From: CAVTJL01 sp963735065
GTDB taxonomy: Bacteria; Pseudomonadota; Alphaproteobacteria; Geminicoccales; Geminicoccaceae
Direction: 5' to 3'
Length of the DNA stretch: 64,000 bases
NCBI GenBank assembly: GCA_963735065.1
Contig: CAVTJL010000001.1
Coordinates: 2,604,001 to 2,668,000, forward strand
Shown here: piece by piece, positions 60,637 through 64,000 of the stretch
Position numbering within the stretch: position 1 is the first letter of the stretch
Layout of the letters: every line of letters starts with the position of its first letter
Position numbers and translations under genes: made by a program
Notes under the pieces: model-generated
Databases searched by the model: none
Seen by the model: only the letters and a program-made list of their open reading frames with translations
Told to the model about the DNA's origin: nothing

Positions 60637-60762
60637 CCCCCGAGCTTGGCCGGGGGAAATCTCCCCCTGGCTCAGCCTGTCGGGAGCCCGCCCTCAGGCC
60701 CGCCGGCGGGACTCGAGGGACGGGACCGGGGGAAATGTCACCCCCCGGCTTGACCGGGGGGT
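60637..60762. repeat. Intergenic CCCCGG-type palindromes
   Basis: 60637-60656 (ccccc..gagcttggc..ggggg) and a perfect 9-bp copy at 60740-60762 (accccccgg-cttga-ccggggggt). The gggggaaat text is also repeated beside both. These match the CCCCGGCTTGACCGGGG class of dispersed palindromes in alphaproteobacteria. Confidence 0.6.
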
Positions 60763-60834
60763 CAGGTGCCCCTCCCTGGGGCTCGATCGGCATGGCCGGC
60801 CTCGCCTCGTCGCCTGCCCCCAGGTCTCCCCGCT

Positions 60835-61028
60835 CATCTACATCTACATCTGCATCCCCGCGCAGGCGGGGGCCCGCGCAGAGCCTGTCCTCGGGCCGCC
60901 GGCAGCGGACCCGGGGAGGGACCCAGGCCTCCCCGCGCTTCCACCGCTCATCGACATCGACATCTGCATCTGCATCCCCGCGGAGGCGGGGACCCGCGCT
61001 TCTACCGCTCATCCCCGCGCAGGCGGGG
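60835..61028. repeat. Three CCCCGC-GCGGGG palindromes with hexamer runs
   Basis: Three palindromes, ccccgc-NNNN-gcgggg, at 60856-60871, 60976-60991 and 61013-61028. Two are preceded by tandem hexamers: catcta-catcta-catctg (60835-60852) and catcga-catcga-catctg-catctg (60949-60972). This is the dispersed ATCCCCGC palindrome known from many alphaproteobacteria. Confidence 0.7.
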
Positions 61029-61414
61029 ATCCAGCCCCCGCCCGCTGTCACAAGCCGCCACCATCCCCCTGGCATTCCCTCTTGCCGGGCCGCGCTGCCT
61101 ACTCCAAGCTTCCTGCTGCATCGCAAAAAAAGCCTCTAGAGCGAAAGCTGAGAAAGCGTTAACCTCCCGCCGATTTGATGATCGATGCAAACCCATTGGT
61201 AGAGAGACATGGCCTGTAACAACCCCAAGGCACGTCAAGTCGCGATTTGTTGGGTTATTTTTCAACCGTAGATTATTCTTCTCCCCAGAACAGGCTTCTC
61301 GGCTCAGCCCTCAGCTCTCGATCGCGCGCTCGTTTCGTTTCCGATCCGCAGCCGGCAGCGGAGGCCAGCTACCGGCCTGAATCCCGCCGTCTCGCTCGCT
61401 GAGGCTATTGTTCG

Positions 61415-62880
61415 ATGGAGCATGAGATGCAGGCAGATATTCGCTTTCCGGGAGGTGCGCTCCCGGCTCGGCCCGGTCTGTTGGGGCGCCTCAGGTCGCG
61501 TGTTGTTCTCGACGGCTTGGTGCGCCTGGGCGACGTGCTTGTCATCGCCGCCACCGGAGCCGCCGCCACCTGGTGGCGCTTCGTCGGAGAACGACGTCCC
61601 CACCGCGGCCCTGGCGGCCCTCATGTTCGGCGTGCTTCTGGCCGCGCTGATCTTCCCCCGCTGCAAGATCTACGCCTTCGATCGCCTCGCCAGCCTCAGC
61701 CATCAGCTCCCCCGCCTCCTCCTCGGCTGGGCCGCCACGCTGGCGGGCGTCCTGGTCTTCCTCTACGCCATGAAAAGCTCGGCCGAGGTCTCCCGCCTCT
61801 GGCTGGGCGTCTGGTGCCTGGGCGGCGCCGTCGGCCTTGTCTTCTGGCGCGTGGCGGTGAGGTCGCAGATCCGCGCCGCGCGCGCGAGCGGCAGCCTCGC
61901 CCGCAATCTCCTCGTCGTCGGCCGCACCGATCTGGTCAGCGACCTTACCGAGCGGCTCGAGGCCGCCGATGACAGCCTCCGTGTCGCGGGTGCCGTCTGC
62001 CTCGCCGGGGCGGACGAGGAGGTGGCGCCGGCCCTCGGCCGCCTCGGCGCCGACGAGCTTCTGCCCGAGCTGATCCGCCATCAGGTCGACGAGGTCGTCC
62101 TCGCCATCCCCTGGTCCGAGAAGGCTGCCATCCACGCGGCCCTGGCCGCCCTCCGCCATTTGCCCATCGAGGTTTCCCTCTATCCCGAGGTCCTGGGCCG
62201 CGAGCTGCCGCTCCTCGGCGCCGTCCAGGTCGGCGACGCCCCCCTCCTTCGTCTGCTCGAGAAGCCTCTGAGCGATTGGCGCTACGTGATGAAGGGCCTG
62301 GAGGATCGGATCCTGGGTCTGGCCCTCCTCGTTCTGGTGGCACCCCTGCTCGCCGCGCATCGCCGTGGGCGTCAAGCTCGGCTCGCCCGGCCCCGTCTTC
62401 TTCCGCCAGCTCCGTCACGGCTTCAACCGCCATCCCATCCTGGTGTGGAAGTTCCGCACCATGTACGTCGACCGCTGCGACGCGCCCGACGCGGGCGAGG
62501 TCCAGCAGGCCACGCGCGACGATCCCCGCATCACCCCCATCGGCCGCTTCCTCCGTCGCACCAGCCTCGACGAGCTGCCCCAGCTCTTCAACGTCCTCCT
62601 GGGCGAGATGTCGATCGTCGGCCCGCGTCCCCACGCCTTGGCGCACGACACCTTCTACGGCCGCCAGATCGACGGCTATCTGTCCCGTCATCGCGTCAAG
62701 CCCGGCATCACCGGCTGGGCCCAGGTCAATGGCTATCGCGGCGAGACGAAGACGGTCGAGCAGATGCGACGGCGCATCGAGCTCGATCTCGAGTACATCG
62801 ACAATTGGTCTTTGGTCTTCGATCTCCGCATTCTGCTTCGTACCATGTTTGTCGGGTTCGTCAGTCAGAAGGCATATTAG
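61415..62880 (+). pseudogene. Undecaprenyl-phosphate sugar phosphotransferase, frameshifted twice
   Basis: One gene in three frames. Frame one gives the start MEHEMQADIRFPG and the first helix to WWRFVGE. At about 61586-61590 the frame moves by one base and continues NDVPTAALAALMFGVLLAAL, KIYAFDRLASLSHQLPRLLL, NLLVVGRTDLVSDL and LEDRILGLALLVLVAPLLAA. At about 62358 it moves again, to VGVKLGSPGPVFFRQLRHGF, VWKFRTMYVDRCDAPDAGE, TSLDELPQLFNVLLGEMSIV and the family end FVGFVSQKAY. Together this is a full WcaJ/EpsE-like enzyme, which adds the first sugar-phosphate to the lipid carrier. Removing one base at each site restores it. Real mutation or base-call error cannot be told apart here. Confidence 0.85.
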
Positions 62881-62912
62881 TCAATCTTTGGATCTGGGAC
62901 TGGTATCCGCCG

Positions 62913-64000
62913 ATGAAGGTTCTCGTCTATGGCCTCAACTTTGCTCCTGAGCTTACGGGAGTAGGTCGCTATACCGGCGACATGGCGGAATGGCTGGCCG
63001 AGCATGGTCACGAGGTCGAGGTCGTCACGTCCTATCCGTACTACCCGCATTGGAAGCTGGCAGCGGGCTACCCGACCTGGCGCTGGTCGCGGGAGCGCCG
63101 GCGCGGCATGACGGTGACCCGCTGTCCGATCTGGGTTCCTTCCGCCCCGGCCATCGGCACGCGCCTGCTGCATCTTTTCTCCTTTGCGGCCTCCAGCGCT
63201 GTCCCGGCCTTGATCGCTGCCCTGCGCCGGCGCCCCGATATCGTCTTGGTCGTCGAGCCGACGAGCTTCTGCGGGCCCGTGGCGCTTCTGGCGGCTCGCT
63301 TGGCCGGGGCGCAGTCCTGGCTTCATGTTCAGGATATCGAGATCGGCGCGATGGTGCGGGCCGGCCTGCTGGGCGATCGCCGATGGCTCACCGCCGCTGG
63401 CCAGCGCTTCTATGCCCGCCTTCTGCGCTCCTATGATCGTGTGACCACGCTCTCCTCCCGTATGCGCACCAAGCTGGCCGAATATGGGCGCTCGACGAAG
63501 TCGATCGATCTCTTCCCGAATTGGGTGGATCCGCGAAAGTGGAAGCCCGTCGATGCCTCGGCAATTCGGGTGGAGCTGGGCCTCGGCGAGAGCGACGTCT
63601 GCGTCCTCTACGCGGGCAACCTGGGCGAGAAGCAGGGTCTGGACGGCCTTCTCGAGGTGGCGGAGCGCCTGGAAGGCGAGACGCGGATTCGTTTCGTGAT
63701 CTGTGGTGCAGGCGCATTCCGCGAGCGTATCGAGCAGGCGCTGCCCAGCCGCCCCAACATCCGCCTCATCGATCCGCTTCCCGACGAGCGGTTCGTCGAG
63801 CTTCTCAGCGCTGCCGACATTCATGTTCTCCCGCAGAAGCGCGGCATGACCCACTATGTGATGCCCAGCAAGCTCGGCCCCATGCTGGCGAGTGGCCGCG
63901 CAATTGTCGCTCAGGCCGACACCGACTGCGTTCTCCACGGCGAGCTCGCGGATTGCGCCGTGGTCGTGCCGCCGGAGGACGCGGCGGCCATGGCCGTGGC
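62913..64000 (+). CDS. WcaI-family glycosyltransferase, partial
   Basis: Runs off the right edge; about 362 residues visible. Start MKVLVYGLNFAPELTGVGRY at ATG 62913, 32 bases after the sugar transferase. GT-B fold features: TGDMAEWLAEHGHEVEVVTS, YPYYPHWKL, the middle LAARLAGAQSWLHVQDIEIG, VCVLYAGNLGEKQGLDGLLE (start of the donor half), and LLSAADIHVLPQKRGMTHYV-MPSKLGPMLASGRAIVAQ, characteristic of the WcaI group in colanic-acid-like pathways. It would add a sugar to the lipid-linked repeat unit in the cytoplasm. Confidence 0.9.
   Translation, partial: MKVLVYGLNFAPELTGVGRYTGDMAEWLAEHGHEVEVVTSYPYYPHWKLAAGYPTWRWSRERRRGMTVTRCPIWVPSAPAIGTRLLHLFSFAASSAVPALIAALRRRPDIVLVVEPTSFCGPVALLAARLAGAQSWLHVQDIEIGAMVRAGLLGDRRWLTAAGQRFYARLLRSYDRVTTLSSRMRTKLAEYGRSTKSIDLFPNWVDPRKWKPVDASAIRVELGLGESDVCVLYAGNLGEKQGLDGLLEVAERLEGETRIRFVICGAGAFRERIEQALPSRPNIRLIDPLPDERFVELLSAADIHVLPQKRGMTHYVMPSKLGPMLASGRAIVAQADTDCVLHGELADCAVVVPPEDAAAMAV

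Larger units (their letters stand above)
60545..61414. other. Palindrome-rich intergenic region before the exopolysaccharide genes
   Basis: 870 bases with no supported gene. 60559-61030 is an array of palindromes and hexamer repeats; 61130-61290 is markedly AT-richer (for example the gttgggttatttttcaacc area at 61249-61267) and probably contains the promoter of the sugar-transferase gene. Open frames in the repeat part are produced by the repeats. Confidence 0.6.

Noticed and set aside
60856..61028. Repeated CCCCGC-NNNN-GCGGGG units that look like CRISPR repeats
   Set aside because: Only three short palindromes with unequal gaps (about 105 and 21 bases), no uniform spacers, no cas genes; a known class of dispersed palindrome.

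Overview
The window is GC-rich DNA with dense genes, many 1-30 base overlaps and several convergent tails. It looks like an alphaproteobacterium, probably of the Rhodospirillales/Geminicoccales type. The reasons are the alphaproteobacterial single-cysteine DksA, the PduO-etfB-etfA-hbd gene order, a quinol-type bo3 oxidase, and the interspersed palindromes common in these genomes. I cannot name a species. No rRNA, tRNA, insertion sequence or CRISPR array was recognised.

Layout. 1-2501 (minus): start of a secreted SNase-like protein, glyA, and an RraA-family gene. 2628-8135 (plus): a compact type II secretion operon, gspC-G-H-I-J-K-L-M, with no gspD, gspE or gspF nearby. 8563-15158: cupin, SDR, PAP2 phosphatase, TrkH, a DUF6455 protein and two zinc alcohol dehydrogenases; a perfect FNR-type box sits between DUF6455 and the first dehydrogenase. 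15386-19940: two tandem paralogous exported proteins of unknown family, a TPR-like membrane protein, a Rap1a/Tai-like protein and a Crp/Fnr regulator. 20018-22384: an L-idonate-type dehydrogenase and a multi-pass membrane protein.

22680-35582 is a sulfatase island: two DUF1254 proteins, an outer-membrane transporter-like protein, a decayed sulfatase, two full arylsulfatases, a Crp/Fnr regulator and a formylglycine-generating enzyme that would activate the sulfatases. 36057-45217 holds an HD hydrolase, a TPP enzyme, a membrane protein with an internal duplication, a gluconate-dehydrogenase-3/GMC/SDR set and a GH15 glucoamylase-like enzyme. 45207-49163 is cyoABCD. 49297-52858 is a HIG1-like protein, a cobalamin adenosyltransferase, etfBA and 3-hydroxybutyryl-CoA dehydrogenase.

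The most unusual locus is 52865-57438 (minus). A membrane-anchored protein is translationally coupled to a 1142-residue soluble protein that joins TPR-like helices to a FlhA/SctV-type (FHIPEP) cytoplasmic domain, followed by what looks like a second, degenerate copy. It lacks the membrane export-gate half of FlhA. A fused fliO-fliP gene lies about 2 kb away, after dksA and a moeB/thiF-like gene. The right end is an exopolysaccharide locus: a palindrome-rich intergenic region, a polyprenyl-phosphate sugar transferase broken by two apparent single-base insertions, and the start of a WcaI-type glycosyltransferase.
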